This document shows positions 1-7,050 of a stretch of DNA of 17,614 nt, piece after piece. Made by a program: the position numbers and the translations under genes. The notes beneath the pieces were generated by a model that was not told the DNA's origin, made no database searches, and saw only the letters and a program-made list of their open reading frames with translations. The DNA is from Prevotellaceae bacterium (GTDB lineage Bacteria; Bacteroidota; Bacteroidia; Bacteroidales; UBA932): NCBI GenBank assembly GCA_031259805.1, contig JAIRKX010000080.1:1-17614 (forward strand). Reading direction: 5' to 3'. The number at the start of each line of letters is the position of its first letter. Within the stretch, counting starts at the first letter, position 1.

Positions 1-37
1 CAAGCAGAGATTAATCAAATAAAAAATAAATTAAAAT

Positions 38-2164
38 ATGCGTCCCCAGTTTACAGATTTAGACTATACCCTCGCCCAACGCGGCGAGATTCCACAAAAA
101 TCGTGGAATACCCCGGAACAAATAACCGTAAAAAACCGCTATGATGCGGAAGACCTCGAAGGGATCGAACACCTGCACTACGCCGCCGGTCTGCCGCCAT
201 TCCTGCGCGGGCCGTACAGTACGATGTATGTGATGAGCCCCTGGACTATCCGCCAGTATGCCGGCTTCTCGACCGCCGAAGAGTCCAACGCCTTCTATCG
301 CCGCAACCTCGCAGCCGGACAAAAAGGCTTGTCGGTAGCATTCGACCTGGCCACGCACCGCGGCTACGACGCCGACCATCCCCGTGTCGTTGGCGACGTG
401 GGTAAAGCCGGCGTGAGCATCTGTAGCGTCGAAGATATGAAAGTGCTGTTCGATCAAATCCCGCTGAACAAAATGTCCGTCTCGATGACCATGAACGGCG
501 CCGTGTTGCCCGTGCTGGCATTCTACATCGTCGCCGGACTGGAACAGGGCGCATCGCTCGAAGAACTAAGCGGCACGATCCAAAACGACATCCTCAAAGA
601 GTTTATGGTGCGCAATACCTACATCTACCCGCCCGACTTCTCGATGCGTATTATCGGCGACATCTTTGCGTATACGGCGAGGAATATGCCGAAATTCAAT
701 TCCATCTCCATCTCCGGCTACCACATGCAGGAAGCCGGCGCTACGTGCGACATCGAGATGGCCTACACGCTGGCCGACGGGCTGGAGTACCTCCGCACCG
801 GCGTCAAAGCCGGCATGAGCGTAGACCAGTTTGCTCCGCGACTCTCGTTCTTCTGGGCTATCGGGATGAACCATTTTATGGAAATTGCTAAAATGCGCGC
901 AGCGCGCATGCTGTGGGCGAAGCTTGTCAAAATGTTTAACCCGCAAAACCCCAAATCTCTTTCGTTGCGCACCCACTCGCAGACGTCGGGCTGGAGTTTG
1001 ACCGAGCAAGACCCGTTTAACAACGTGGCGCGCACCTGCATCGAAGCAATGGCCGCCGCGTTGGGACATACGCAGTCGCTCCACACCAACGCGCTGGACG
1101 AAGCCATTGCGCTGCCCACCGACTTTTCGGCGCGTATCGCCCGCAATACGCAAATTTATATTCAGGAAGAAACCTACATCACCAAATCGCTCGACCCGTG
1201 GGCCGGTTCGTACTACGTGGAAAAACTGACGCACGACATTGCATGCCGGGCATGGGAGCATATTCAAGAAGTGGAAAAATTAGGCGGCATGGCCAAGGCC
1301 ATCGAAACAGGCATCCCCAAATTGCGCATCGAAGAAGCCGCAGCCCGCAAACAGGCAAGGATCGACTCGAACGCCGACACGATTGTAGGCCTCAACAAGT
1401 ATCGCCTCGAAAAGGAAGACCCGATTGACATCCTCGACGTAGATAACACAAAAGTGCGCCAGTCGCAAATCGAACGGCTGACGCAAATGCGGGCGTCGCG
1501 CGACGAACCCCGCGTACAGGCCGCCCTGGAAGCGATTACCGACGCAGCGCACCACCAAACGGGCAACCTACTGGAACTGGCCGTCGAAGCCGCCAAAGCA
1601 CGCGCCTCGCTCGGCGAAATATCCGATGCGTGCGAAAAAATAGCAGGACGTTATAAAGCTACCATACGTATGAACACCGGTGTCTACTCCGCAGAAGCGC
1701 AAAACAACAGCGATTTTCAGAAGGCCAAACAACTTGTCGCCGAATTTGCCAGAAAAGAAGGCCGCCAACCCCGCGTGATGATTGCCAAACTCGGTCAGGA
1801 CGGCCATGACCGCGGCGCCAAAGTCGTCGCCACAGGCTACGCCGACGTCGGCTTCGACGTCGACATGGGGCCCCTCTTCCAGACGCCCGCCGAAGCCGCT
1901 AAACAAGCGGTCGAGAACGACGTCCACGTAGTCGGCGTATCCTCGCTGGCCGCAGGGCACAAAACACTCGTACCACAAATCATCGACGAACTGAAACAAC
2001 TCGGACGCGAAGACATATTAGTCGTCGTCGGCGGCGTAATCCCCGCCCAGGACTACGACGCACTCTACAAAGCCGGCGCAGCCGCCATCTTCGGCCCCGG
2101 CACACCCGTATCGCTGGCCTCCATTAAAATGATGGAACTGCTGCTGATGCGCGGAGAGGCGTAA
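38..2164 (+). CDS. mutB: Methylmalonyl-CoA mutase, large (catalytic) subunit
   Basis: Adenosylcobalamin-dependent cytosolic enzyme that interconverts succinyl-CoA and (R)-methylmalonyl-CoA in the propionate/succinate pathway. The 708 residues match the usual length of about 710-730. The substrate-binding barrel is roughly residues 1-510, with RQYAGF (Tyr74), EFMVRNTYIY (Arg192) and ISGYHMQEAG (His229) aligning with the catalytic Tyr89, Arg207 and His244 of the Propionibacterium enzyme. The C-terminal B12 domain (about 576-708) carries DGHDRG with the cobalt-ligand His590, then SSL (635-637) and GG (665-666). The start at 38 follows an A-rich, Shine-Dalgarno-less leader. The small subunit gene mutA normally lies just upstream and would be outside the window; I see no end of it in the first 37 bases. 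The coding strand is clearly richer in C than in G. Very sure of the family. Confidence 0.97.
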   Translation: MRPQFTDLDYTLAQRGEIPQKSWNTPEQITVKNRYDAEDLEGIEHLHYAAGLPPFLRGPYSTMYVMSPWTIRQYAGFSTAEESNAFYRRNLAAGQKGLSVAFDLATHRGYDADHPRVVGDVGKAGVSICSVEDMKVLFDQIPLNKMSVSMTMNGAVLPVLAFYIVAGLEQGASLEELSGTIQNDILKEFMVRNTYIYPPDFSMRIIGDIFAYTARNMPKFNSISISGYHMQEAGATCDIEMAYTLADGLEYLRTGVKAGMSVDQFAPRLSFFWAIGMNHFMEIAKMRAARMLWAKLVKMFNPQNPKSLSLRTHSQTSGWSLTEQDPFNNVARTCIEAMAAALGHTQSLHTNALDEAIALPTDFSARIARNTQIYIQEETYITKSLDPWAGSYYVEKLTHDIACRAWEHIQEVEKLGGMAKAIETGIPKLRIEEAAARKQARIDSNADTIVGLNKYRLEKEDPIDILDVDNTKVRQSQIERLTQMRASRDEPRVQAALEAITDAAHHQTGNLLELAVEAAKARASLGEISDACEKIAGRYKATIRMNTGVYSAEAQNNSDFQKAKQLVAEFARKEGRQPRVMIAKLGQDGHDRGAKVVATGYADVGFDVDMGPLFQTPAEAAKQAVENDVHVVGVSSLAAGHKTLVPQIIDELKQLGREDILVVVGGVIPAQDYDALYKAGAAAIFGPGTPVSLASIKMMELLLMRGEA

Positions 2165-2168
2165 AACC

Positions 2169-2249
2169 CTCTGTGTACCTCTGTGCCCTCTGTGTAGTTT
2201 GGAAAAGGCTTGGGGCTGTATCACACAGAGGACACAGAGTCGCACAGAG
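2169..2249. repeat. Imperfect inverted repeat of CTCTGTG words between mutB and manC
   Basis: The left arm 2169-2196 and right arm 2222-2249 are 28 bp each and complementary at 23 of 28 positions, around a 25-base loop. Each arm is built from three spaced CTCTGTG/CTCTGTGT words. The hairpin lies five bases after the mutB stop, so it could stop or protect the mutB transcript. It has no clean U tract, and the word repetition looks more like a dispersed intergenic repeat than a normal terminator. Confidence 0.75.
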
Positions 2250-2281
2250 AACCCTCGCGGCAGACAGTCCGGTATTTTTTC

Positions 2282-2289
2282 TATCTTTG
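2282..2289 (+). promoter_or_regulatory. Bacteroidetes -7 box (TATCTTTG) for manC
   Basis: A perfect TAnnTTTG match 17 bases before the manC ATG, which predicts a very short leader of about 10 bases. No good TTTG -33 element is seen at the expected spacing, so the call rests on the -7 box and its position. Confidence 0.55.
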
Positions 2290-2306
2290 TCAAAAATTGA
2301 CTCACG

Positions 2307-3401
2307 ATGACATCCAACCAATATTGTATTATTATGGCCGGCGGCACAGGCAGCCGCTTCTGGCCGATGAGCCGCGACGCCCGCCCCAAGCAGTTCTTGG
2401 ATATCTTAGGCTCCGGAAAATCATTCCTGCAAGAAACATTTGCCCGCTTTGCGCACATCGTGCCCCCCGAAAACATCCTGATTGTAACAGGGAGCGCCTA
2501 CGTCGACCCGGTACGGCAACAACTGCCGGACATCGACCCGTCGCAGATACTGGCCGAACCGCTGCGCCGCAACACCGCCCCGTGTATAGCCTATGCCGCA
2601 TACCGGATTCGGGACGTCAACCCCCATGCGACGATGGTCGTTACTCCCGCCGACCACTACATCGCCAACGAGCAGGCCTTCTTACAGGTGATACAAAACG
2701 GCCTCAACTTTGCGGCCAACAACGACTCGTTGATCACGCTGGGCATTCAGCCGACGCGCCCCGAAATCAACTACGGCTACATTCAGTTTAACACCTCCGA
2801 ACAGCAGGACTTCGGCACACAAAAAATATACCGCGTCAAAACATTCACCGAAAAACCCGACGCCGAACTGGCCAGGATATTCCTCCACAGCGGCGAGTTC
2901 CTGTGGAATTCGGGGATTTTCATGTGGAACCTCCACACCATCTGCCGGGCGCTCGAAACGCACCTCCCCGACGTCGCCGCCTTATTCGAAAAAGGCGCCG
3001 GCCTCTACCACACCCCCGACGAGGCCGCCTTCACTGCCGACGCCTACGCCGAATGCCGAAACATCTCGATCGACTACGGGGTCATGGAGAAGGCCGACAA
3101 TGCGTACTGCTTCGTCGGACACTTCGGCTGGTCGGATCTGGGGACGTGGTACTCGCTCTACTCGCACAAGCGGAAAGACCCTTGCGGGAATGTGATCGAC
3201 GCACCGGAAACCATGCTCTACGATGTGGCCGACACCGTCGTATTCTCCTGCAACAAGCAAAAACTGATTGTCCTGCGCGGGCTGGAAAACTACTTGGTGG
3301 TCGATACCGACGACGTCCTGCTCGTATGCCCCAACAACGACAGCGACGTCAAGGAAATCATCAAAGACGTACCGGTCAAAAAAGGAAGCCGCTACATGTA
3401 A
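2307..3401 (+). CDS. manC: Mannose-1-phosphate guanylyltransferase (GDP-mannose pyrophosphorylase)
   Basis: Makes GDP-mannose from mannose-1-phosphate and GTP in the cytosol, supplying mannose and GDP-fucose-type donors for surface polysaccharides. At 364 residues it is the single-domain form, without the C-terminal phosphomannose isomerase domain of AlgA/ManC fusions. The nucleotidyltransferase signature GGTGSRFWPMSR..PKQF is at residues 12-30. FTEKPD in the middle and GHFGWSDLGTW near residue 270 are also characteristic. The ATG at 2307 lies directly downstream of a -7 box. It has its own promoter and is separated from mutB by an inverted repeat, so it is probably an independent unit. It converges on the DUF6261-like gene with a 63-base gap. 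The exact in vivo sugar role is inferred from the family. Confidence 0.94.
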   Translation: MTSNQYCIIMAGGTGSRFWPMSRDARPKQFLDILGSGKSFLQETFARFAHIVPPENILIVTGSAYVDPVRQQLPDIDPSQILAEPLRRNTAPCIAYAAYRIRDVNPHATMVVTPADHYIANEQAFLQVIQNGLNFAANNDSLITLGIQPTRPEINYGYIQFNTSEQQDFGTQKIYRVKTFTEKPDAELARIFLHSGEFLWNSGIFMWNLHTICRALETHLPDVAALFEKGAGLYHTPDEAAFTADAYAECRNISIDYGVMEKADNAYCFVGHFGWSDLGTWYSLYSHKRKDPCGNVIDAPETMLYDVADTVVFSCNKQKLIVLRGLENYLVVDTDDVLLVCPNNDSDVKEIIKDVPVKKGSRYM

Positions 3402-3464
3402 CGCATGCGGCACAAGGCCGGGAGCGGCCGTCCTCCCCTCCATCACCACCCCCCGCAGACGCGA

Positions 3465-4427
3465 TTACGGTTCGATCATAAACGTCGCCGTCTTTTTCCC
3501 CTTATACTCGCCCTTGCCGCGAATCGTCACTTCGGCCATGCCCGGACGGACGTTATACCTGTAGGTAATCGTAAAGTCCCGCCCCAGCGCCAGCGCCACG
3601 CCCTGTTCGTCGTTCTCGACGACGTCGCGGTAATACACCGCGGGAACGACCGTAATGGGCCTGCCGGTGGCGGGTTGCGGCGCGATGGCCTCAATAATCG
3701 TATGACCGCCCGCGCCGAGGTCCTTTCGGGCATGGCGATGCAGCAGCTCCATAAACTCGTCGACATTGACGTTGAGGCGCGATATAAAACCGTCGAACGC
3801 TTCGGGCGCGTCGCTGAAGAGAGACGCCGCCGTGATGCGCTCGACCATCGGGTAGTAGGCAGCCTCGACGTCGCGCCGCGCCGCGCGCAGTTGCCCCTGC
3901 GGTTTTTGCGCTCTCTCGGACGACCGCAGGTCGAACAACTCGTCGAAAGCAGTCCGGGCGGCGGCCAGCTCGTCGACCCACGGCGTCAGCCCTATAAGCG
4001 CCGCTTTCGCGGAATACTCCGGACTGCGGAGGTCGGCAATCAGAAAGGTGAGAAAGGTGACGGACGACGAGTAGTTCTGCCGGCGAATATCGCCAAATGC
4101 CTTCACCCGATTGTAAAGGCTCGCCGCCGCCTCTTCGACGGCAGGATCGAAATGATGCGTAAAGGCGGCGACCATCTCGTATATCCCCGTCAGGCAACGG
4201 TCGATACGCCGGTCGGCTTCGGCGATTTGCACCGTATAGTCGCTCTTACGCATCCTGTTCAGCAGCGCCATCTCCCGCTTAAGCCGTTCGACAAAAACCG
4301 GATACTGCTCGCTCACAACCTCCTTCACTTGCGGCGACACATCAAGCAGCGCCCGAAAACGGATAAAGTACTGATCGTGTTCATGTGCACGTAATGCATG
4401 GAAATAAACAGTTTTAATCTTTTTCAT
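3465..4427 (-). CDS. DUF6261-like protein with an extra C-terminal beta-rich segment
   Basis: A protein of 320 residues with no signal peptide or membrane segment, so probably cytosolic. The first 235 residues or so are mainly helical and resemble, from memory, the Bacteroidetes-restricted DUF6261 family: an N-terminal LRxxEH-like motif (ALRAHEH), then a conserved pattern around LTPWVDEL and EAAYYPMVERI. The function of that family is unknown. Residues 243-320 look different: a P/T-rich start, then a pattern like DFTITYRYNVRPGMAEVTIR followed by GKGEYKGKKTATFMI. This recalls the Ig-like GKGNYTG repeats of bacterial surface proteins. The ATG at 4427 is preferred; a GTG one codon upstream is also possible. 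Upstream lies the 41-bp palindrome array, apparently within the transcribed leader. The family assignment is moderately sure; the fusion is an inference. Confidence 0.7.
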   Translation of the reverse strand: MKKIKTVYFHALRAHEHDQYFIRFRALLDVSPQVKEVVSEQYPVFVERLKREMALLNRMRKSDYTVQIAEADRRIDRCLTGIYEMVAAFTHHFDPAVEEAAASLYNRVKAFGDIRRQNYSSSVTFLTFLIADLRSPEYSAKAALIGLTPWVDELAAARTAFDELFDLRSSERAQKPQGQLRAARRDVEAAYYPMVERITAASLFSDAPEAFDGFISRLNVNVDEFMELLHRHARKDLGAGGHTIIEAIAPQPATGRPITVVPAVYYRDVVENDEQGVALALGRDFTITYRYNVRPGMAEVTIRGKGEYKGKKTATFMIEP

Positions 4428-4480
4428 CACTATTTGAAATAATATATTAATAAATTTCTATTTGCAACCTTCAGGGCATT

Positions 4481-4685
4481 GTCCCAATATTGGGATAATA
4501 TCCCGAAACTTTCGGAACTTCGTCCCAATACTGGGATAATGCTTTGAATGTTTCAGCGCTTCGTCCCAATACCGGGATAATGATTCGAAATTTTCAGCGC
4601 TTAGTCCCAACATTGGGACAATGCTTCGAAACATTCATAACTTATTCCCAATATTGGGATACATTCCTGCAATATTCAATACAAA
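4481..4685. repeat. Tandem array of five 41-bp units with palindromic cores
   Basis: Units begin at 4481, 4522, 4563, 4604 and 4645, exactly 41 bp apart. Each starts with a 14-bp palindrome, TCCCAATATTGGGA. It is perfect in units 1 and 5; units 2, 3 and 4 have small changes in or near the centre (AATACT, AATACC, AACATT). Between cores there is a looser A/T-rich part that often contains TTCGAA and AGCGCT, and unit 1 carries CCGAAACTTTCGG. Since 41 is not a multiple of 3, the array does not encode a repeated peptide. It lies between the divergent DUF6261-like and NYN genes. Confidence 0.95.
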
Positions 4686-4689
4686 GATA
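4682..4689 (-). promoter_or_regulatory. Bacteroidetes -7 box (TATCTTTG on minus strand) reading into the 41-bp array
   Basis: A perfect TAnnTTTG match on the minus strand, at the outer edge of the last 41-bp unit. Transcription from it would start near 4675 and cross the whole array before the DUF6261-like start at 4427, giving a leader of about 250 bases. No convincing -33 element is visible. No alternative perfect box was found between the array and the gene. Confidence 0.4.
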
Positions 4690-4856
4690 CCTATTATTTT
4701 TATATTTCCTGCATAAATCGACACTCGGGCTGACGGACGCCATGACCGCGAAGCTGCGGCAAGCAGGCCGCCTCTCGCTAAATGCAAGGACGCCAACACC
4801 ATCTACATGCCGCTGCGGGCGTTATATAAAAGTCATGCTTTTAAAAAAATAATCCT
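4690..4856. other. Gene-free spacer between the 41-bp array and the NYN gene
   Basis: Together with the array this makes a stretch of about 450 bases without a gene. It contains an AT-rich part (4690-4720) and a G+C-rich patch (about 4722-4820) that breaks with its surroundings. An open frame crosses both array and patch, but it has no recognisable product and runs through the non-coding 41-bp units. The patch could be a remnant of a lost gene; I recognise nothing in it. Confidence 0.4.
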
Positions 4857-4864
4857 TACCTTTG
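4857..4864 (+). promoter_or_regulatory. Bacteroidetes -7 box (TACCTTTG) for the NYN gene
   Basis: A perfect TAnnTTTG match 20 bases before the ATG at 4885, following an A-rich run. It predicts a leader of roughly 14 bases. The -33 element is not clear. Confidence 0.55.
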
Positions 4865-4884
4865 TAACCTGAAAAATCAACGAC

Positions 4885-5694
4885 ATGGAAGGAATAAGGA
4901 AAATAGCGGTCTTAATCGACGGCGACAACGCCGAAAACAAACTGATAAAGCAAATACTTAACGCAGTTGGTAAATACGGAAAGATAACCATCAAAAGGGT
5001 TTATGGCGATTTTTCCCTGCCGCACACCAGCGTACGCTGGTGCAGAGAAGTGTGCAACACCTACGCCATTCGTCCGGTACAAAAGTACTCCTATGCTTCA
5101 GGCAAAAACGCGATTGATACCGAACTGATCATTGATGCGATGGATATTCTGCACGCGCATTCGGTCGAAGGCTTCTGTATTGTGTCGAGCGACAGCGATT
5201 ATACCGGCCTGGCAAGCCGTATCCGGGAAGAAGGCCTGTTTATTATGGGCGTCGGACGCCGACAGACGTCGGAGGCATTCGTCAAGGCATGCGAAATCTT
5301 TATTTTTATGGAAACCTTAGCGCCTGCCCAAATCGCACAGCCCGAACTGGCCGACCTCCCCCTGCCCGAACATATCGAAACCGCCACCCCGAAGCTGCCG
5401 GGCGTGAAGATTGTGGGAAAAATTGATCTGAGCCGTATCAACCCGGTGAAAAAAACAAATCACGACGCCATCGACCGGCAACTCGTCGACAAGGCTTTCA
5501 ACCGAGCCGTCGACAAGGCGACGGGAATAGTCGTCCTGTCGCAGCTCAACCAAACATTGAAACAGATCGACTCTGCCTTCAACTACCGGCATTGGGGATT
5601 TAGCTCGTTCCGCCAGTTTTGCGAAAGCCTGTCGCCCGCATACCTCATAGTGTTGCGCGAAGACGGCACCATGTCATTGAAAAAAGCCGAGTAG
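4885..5694 (+). CDS. NYN-domain putative RNase with C-terminal OST-HTH/LOTUS domain
   Basis: A 269-residue cytosolic protein of the LabA/DUF88-like NYN superfamily (PIN-like fold, metal-dependent RNase). The acidic residues expected to bind metal are visible: Asp12, Asp14 and Asn15 in LIDGDNA, Asp78 in GKNAIDTELIIDAM, and Asp103 and Asp105 in SSDSDYTGL. After a proline-rich linker (about 150-175) the C-terminus (about 197-269) has the pattern of an OST-HTH/LOTUS RNA-binding domain, including HWGFSSFRQFCESL. The NYN plus OST-HTH order occurs in bacterial proteins and resembles eukaryotic MARF1. The RNA target is unknown. It has its own promoter box, sits head-to-head with the DUF6261-like gene, and ends just before the tRNA-Leu terminator. 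Domain calls are good; the activity is inferred. Confidence 0.88.
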   Translation: MEGIRKIAVLIDGDNAENKLIKQILNAVGKYGKITIKRVYGDFSLPHTSVRWCREVCNTYAIRPVQKYSYASGKNAIDTELIIDAMDILHAHSVEGFCIVSSDSDYTGLASRIREEGLFIMGVGRRQTSEAFVKACEIFIFMETLAPAQIAQPELADLPLPEHIETATPKLPGVKIVGKIDLSRINPVKKTNHDAIDRQLVDKAFNRAVDKATGIVVLSQLNQTLKQIDSAFNYRHWGFSSFRQFCESLSPAYLIVLREDGTMSLKKAE

Positions 5695-5709
5695 CGGCCT
5701 GCAAAAGGG

Positions 5710-5752
5710 GAAAAACAAAAATCGCTAACAGCGGGTCTCAACTGTTAGCGAT
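5710..5752 (-). terminator. Intrinsic terminator of tRNA-Leu
   Basis: A perfect 11-bp inverted repeat (5721-5731 and 5742-5752, arms ATCGCTAACAG/CTGTTAGCGAT) with a 10-base loop. Reading the minus strand away from the tRNA, it is followed by a T-rich run (TTTTTGTTTTT-like). On the plus strand it may also help end the NYN transcript, but only a short weak T run follows there. Confidence 0.85.
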
Positions 5753-5760
5753 TCTTGCGG

Positions 5761-5845
<85 letters not shown>

Positions 5846-5870
5846 ATACGTCATACGGTGTTTCGGGGCA

Positions 5871-5878
5871 CAAAGGTA
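5871..5878 (-). promoter_or_regulatory. Bacteroidetes -7 box (TACCTTTG on minus strand) for tRNA-Leu
   Basis: A perfect TAnnTTTG match 25 bases upstream of the mature tRNA 5' end, so a short precursor leader is expected. The -33 element is not obvious. Confidence 0.6.
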
Positions 5879-5940
5879 AATAAAAAATCTGAATTATACC
5901 GATGCACTGTACGTAAATTTTAGGGCCTTCCTTTTTTATG

Positions 5941-5948
5941 TAAATTTG
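5941..5948 (+). promoter_or_regulatory. Bacteroidetes -7 box (TAAATTTG) for the nitrilase-family gene
   Basis: A perfect TAnnTTTG match 22 bases before the ATG at 5971, with a T-rich -33-like stretch (TTTT) near 5918-5921. It is divergent from the tRNA promoter about 60 bases away. Confidence 0.55.
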
Positions 5949-5970
5949 TATTCATTTTAAATCATTAGCA

Positions 5971-6744
5971 ATGAAAGTAGCATTAGTACAAATTCCACTT
6001 ACGTGGGAAAATAAACAGGCAAACATCCGGCATTGCGAAGAGCAAATCCGGACGTTGCCAAACGACGTACATCTGGCCGTACTGCCGGAAATGTTTACAA
6101 CCGGCTTTTCCATGCAAACCGAAACCTTCGCGGAAACCGAAGCCGGCCCCACGCTGCGGTGGATGCGCCGGACAGCGCGAGAGCGAGCGATAGCCCTCGC
6201 CGGGAGCGCAATCATCGAAGACGACGGGCGCTATTTTAACCGTTTGTTTTTTGTATTTCCCGATGGCGCTTACCAAACATACGATAAGCGGCATCTATTC
6301 TCCATGGGCGACGAACACAACCACTACGCCGCCGGCGCTCAACGGCTGATTGTAGACTACAACGGCTGGCGTATTTGCCCGATGATTTGCTACGACCTGC
6401 GGTTTCCCGTATGGAGCCGCAACTGCGGCTACGCCTACGACCTGCTGCTCTACGTCGCCAACTGGCCGGCAGCCCGTATCCACGCTTGGAACACACTGCT
6501 ACAGGCGCGCGCCATCGAAAACCAATGCTACGTGGCAGGCGTCAACTGTGGTGGAAACGATAATACGGGCGTACGCTACGGCGCCCGGTCGCAGGTTGTC
6601 GACTTCAAGGGCCATGTCGTTTCCGTCGCTGCCGAATGCCGCAACGAGGCGTTAATTGCTACGCTGTCGCGGGAATATTTGGCCGCGTTCCGCAAAAAAT
6701 TCCCTGCAGGAAACGACGCCGACAGCTATACGCTACTTGGCTAA
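5971..6744 (+). CDS. Nitrilase-family amidohydrolase, omega-amidase (YafV/NIT2-like)
   Basis: A 257-residue cytosolic C-N hydrolase. The catalytic triad is visible: Glu40 in VLPEMFTTGF, Lys106 in TYDKRHLF and Cys140 in MICYDLRFPVWSRN. The YDLRFP and WPAARIHAW motifs fit the YafV/NIT2 branch, which hydrolyses alpha-ketoglutaramate or alpha-ketosuccinamate to the keto acid and ammonia, a repair/salvage step after glutamine or asparagine transamination. Length and start match the family. It is an independent unit behind its own promoter box and converges with dxs across a repeat-filled spacer. The substrate is inferred from motifs. Confidence 0.9.
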   Translation: MKVALVQIPLTWENKQANIRHCEEQIRTLPNDVHLAVLPEMFTTGFSMQTETFAETEAGPTLRWMRRTARERAIALAGSAIIEDDGRYFNRLFFVFPDGAYQTYDKRHLFSMGDEHNHYAAGAQRLIVDYNGWRICPMICYDLRFPVWSRNCGYAYDLLLYVANWPAARIHAWNTLLQARAIENQCYVAGVNCGGNDNTGVRYGARSQVVDFKGHVVSVAAECRNEALIATLSREYLAAFRKKFPAGNDADSYTLLG

Positions 6745-6763
6745 AACGACGTACAAATTACCG

Positions 6764-6772
6764 TTATCCACA
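6764..6772 (+). promoter_or_regulatory. Perfect DnaA-box 9-mer TTATCCACA
   Basis: An exact match to the consensus DnaA box, alone in this spacer. About 0.13 exact matches are expected by chance on both strands of a random window of this size. No cluster of boxes is seen, so its use as an origin element is unproven. Confidence 0.4.
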
Positions 6773-6925
6773 CGCCCATCCCTGATTCCCCCGGCGCCGT
6801 GAGCCGCTACGACAGCCCGGCCATACCCCGAAGAGGCGTCCATCCCGTTGTCTTCAGGGGCGGACGCTCCTGTAGCGTCGCGACCTTTGATGACCGGTTG
6901 TCTTATGCACTATTGTGATTGCCCG

Positions 6926-6952
6926 TGCAACGGCTTACTGTTTGGTAGATGC
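6926..6952. repeat. Partial duplicate of the dxs 3' end (copy A)
   Basis: A 27-bp segment matches 7054-7080, inside the dxs coding end, at 26 of 27 positions in the same orientation. The two copies lie 128 bp apart and directly bracket the 21-bp array. Confidence 0.9.
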
Positions 6953-7050
6953 CATCCATCATCCATCCTACATCATCCATCATACCTCATACATCATCCA
7001 TCATACCTCATCCATCATCCATCATCCATCATACATCATCCATCATACAT
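6950..7050. repeat. CATCATCCAT-type tandem array, 21-bp period
   Basis: The clearest units start at 6971, 6992, 7013 and 7034 (type CATCATCCATCATACCTCATa); a degenerate first unit starts near 6950. The array is also internally repetitive at 3, 7 and 10 bp (CAT/CCAT words). The dxs stop codon (7043-7045) lies inside it, so the array would be transcribed as the dxs 3' untranslated region. Confidence 0.92.

Larger units (their letters stand above)
6745..7042. other. Repeat-rich spacer between the amidase gene and dxs
   Basis: This spacer of 298 bases separates two convergent genes. It holds a perfect DnaA-box 9-mer (6764-6772), a small 6-bp hairpin GACGCT/AGCGTC (6863-6879), a partial copy of the dxs 3' end (6926-6952) and most of a 21-bp-period array. 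On the minus strand an open frame runs about 6913 to 6733 (stop TAG at 6733-6735, overlapping the amidase gene end) without a convincing start or a recognised product. No terminator with a U tract is seen. Confidence 0.6.

Noticed and set aside
236..241. Ser67 in MutB where I recall Arg (R-P-W-T) in the human and Propionibacterium enzymes
   Set aside because: Catalytic residues are intact and I am not certain how variable this position is across bacterial homologues, so I do not claim an activity change.
3420..3437. Short GGGAG/CTCCC hairpin between manC and the DUF6261-like gene
   Set aside because: The stem is only 5 bp and no T run follows on either strand, so it is not a convincing terminator.
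4544..4852. A possible 102-residue protein across the 41-bp array
   Set aside because: It runs through repeats whose period is not a multiple of three, has no recognisable domain, and would share the spacer with the NYN promoter.
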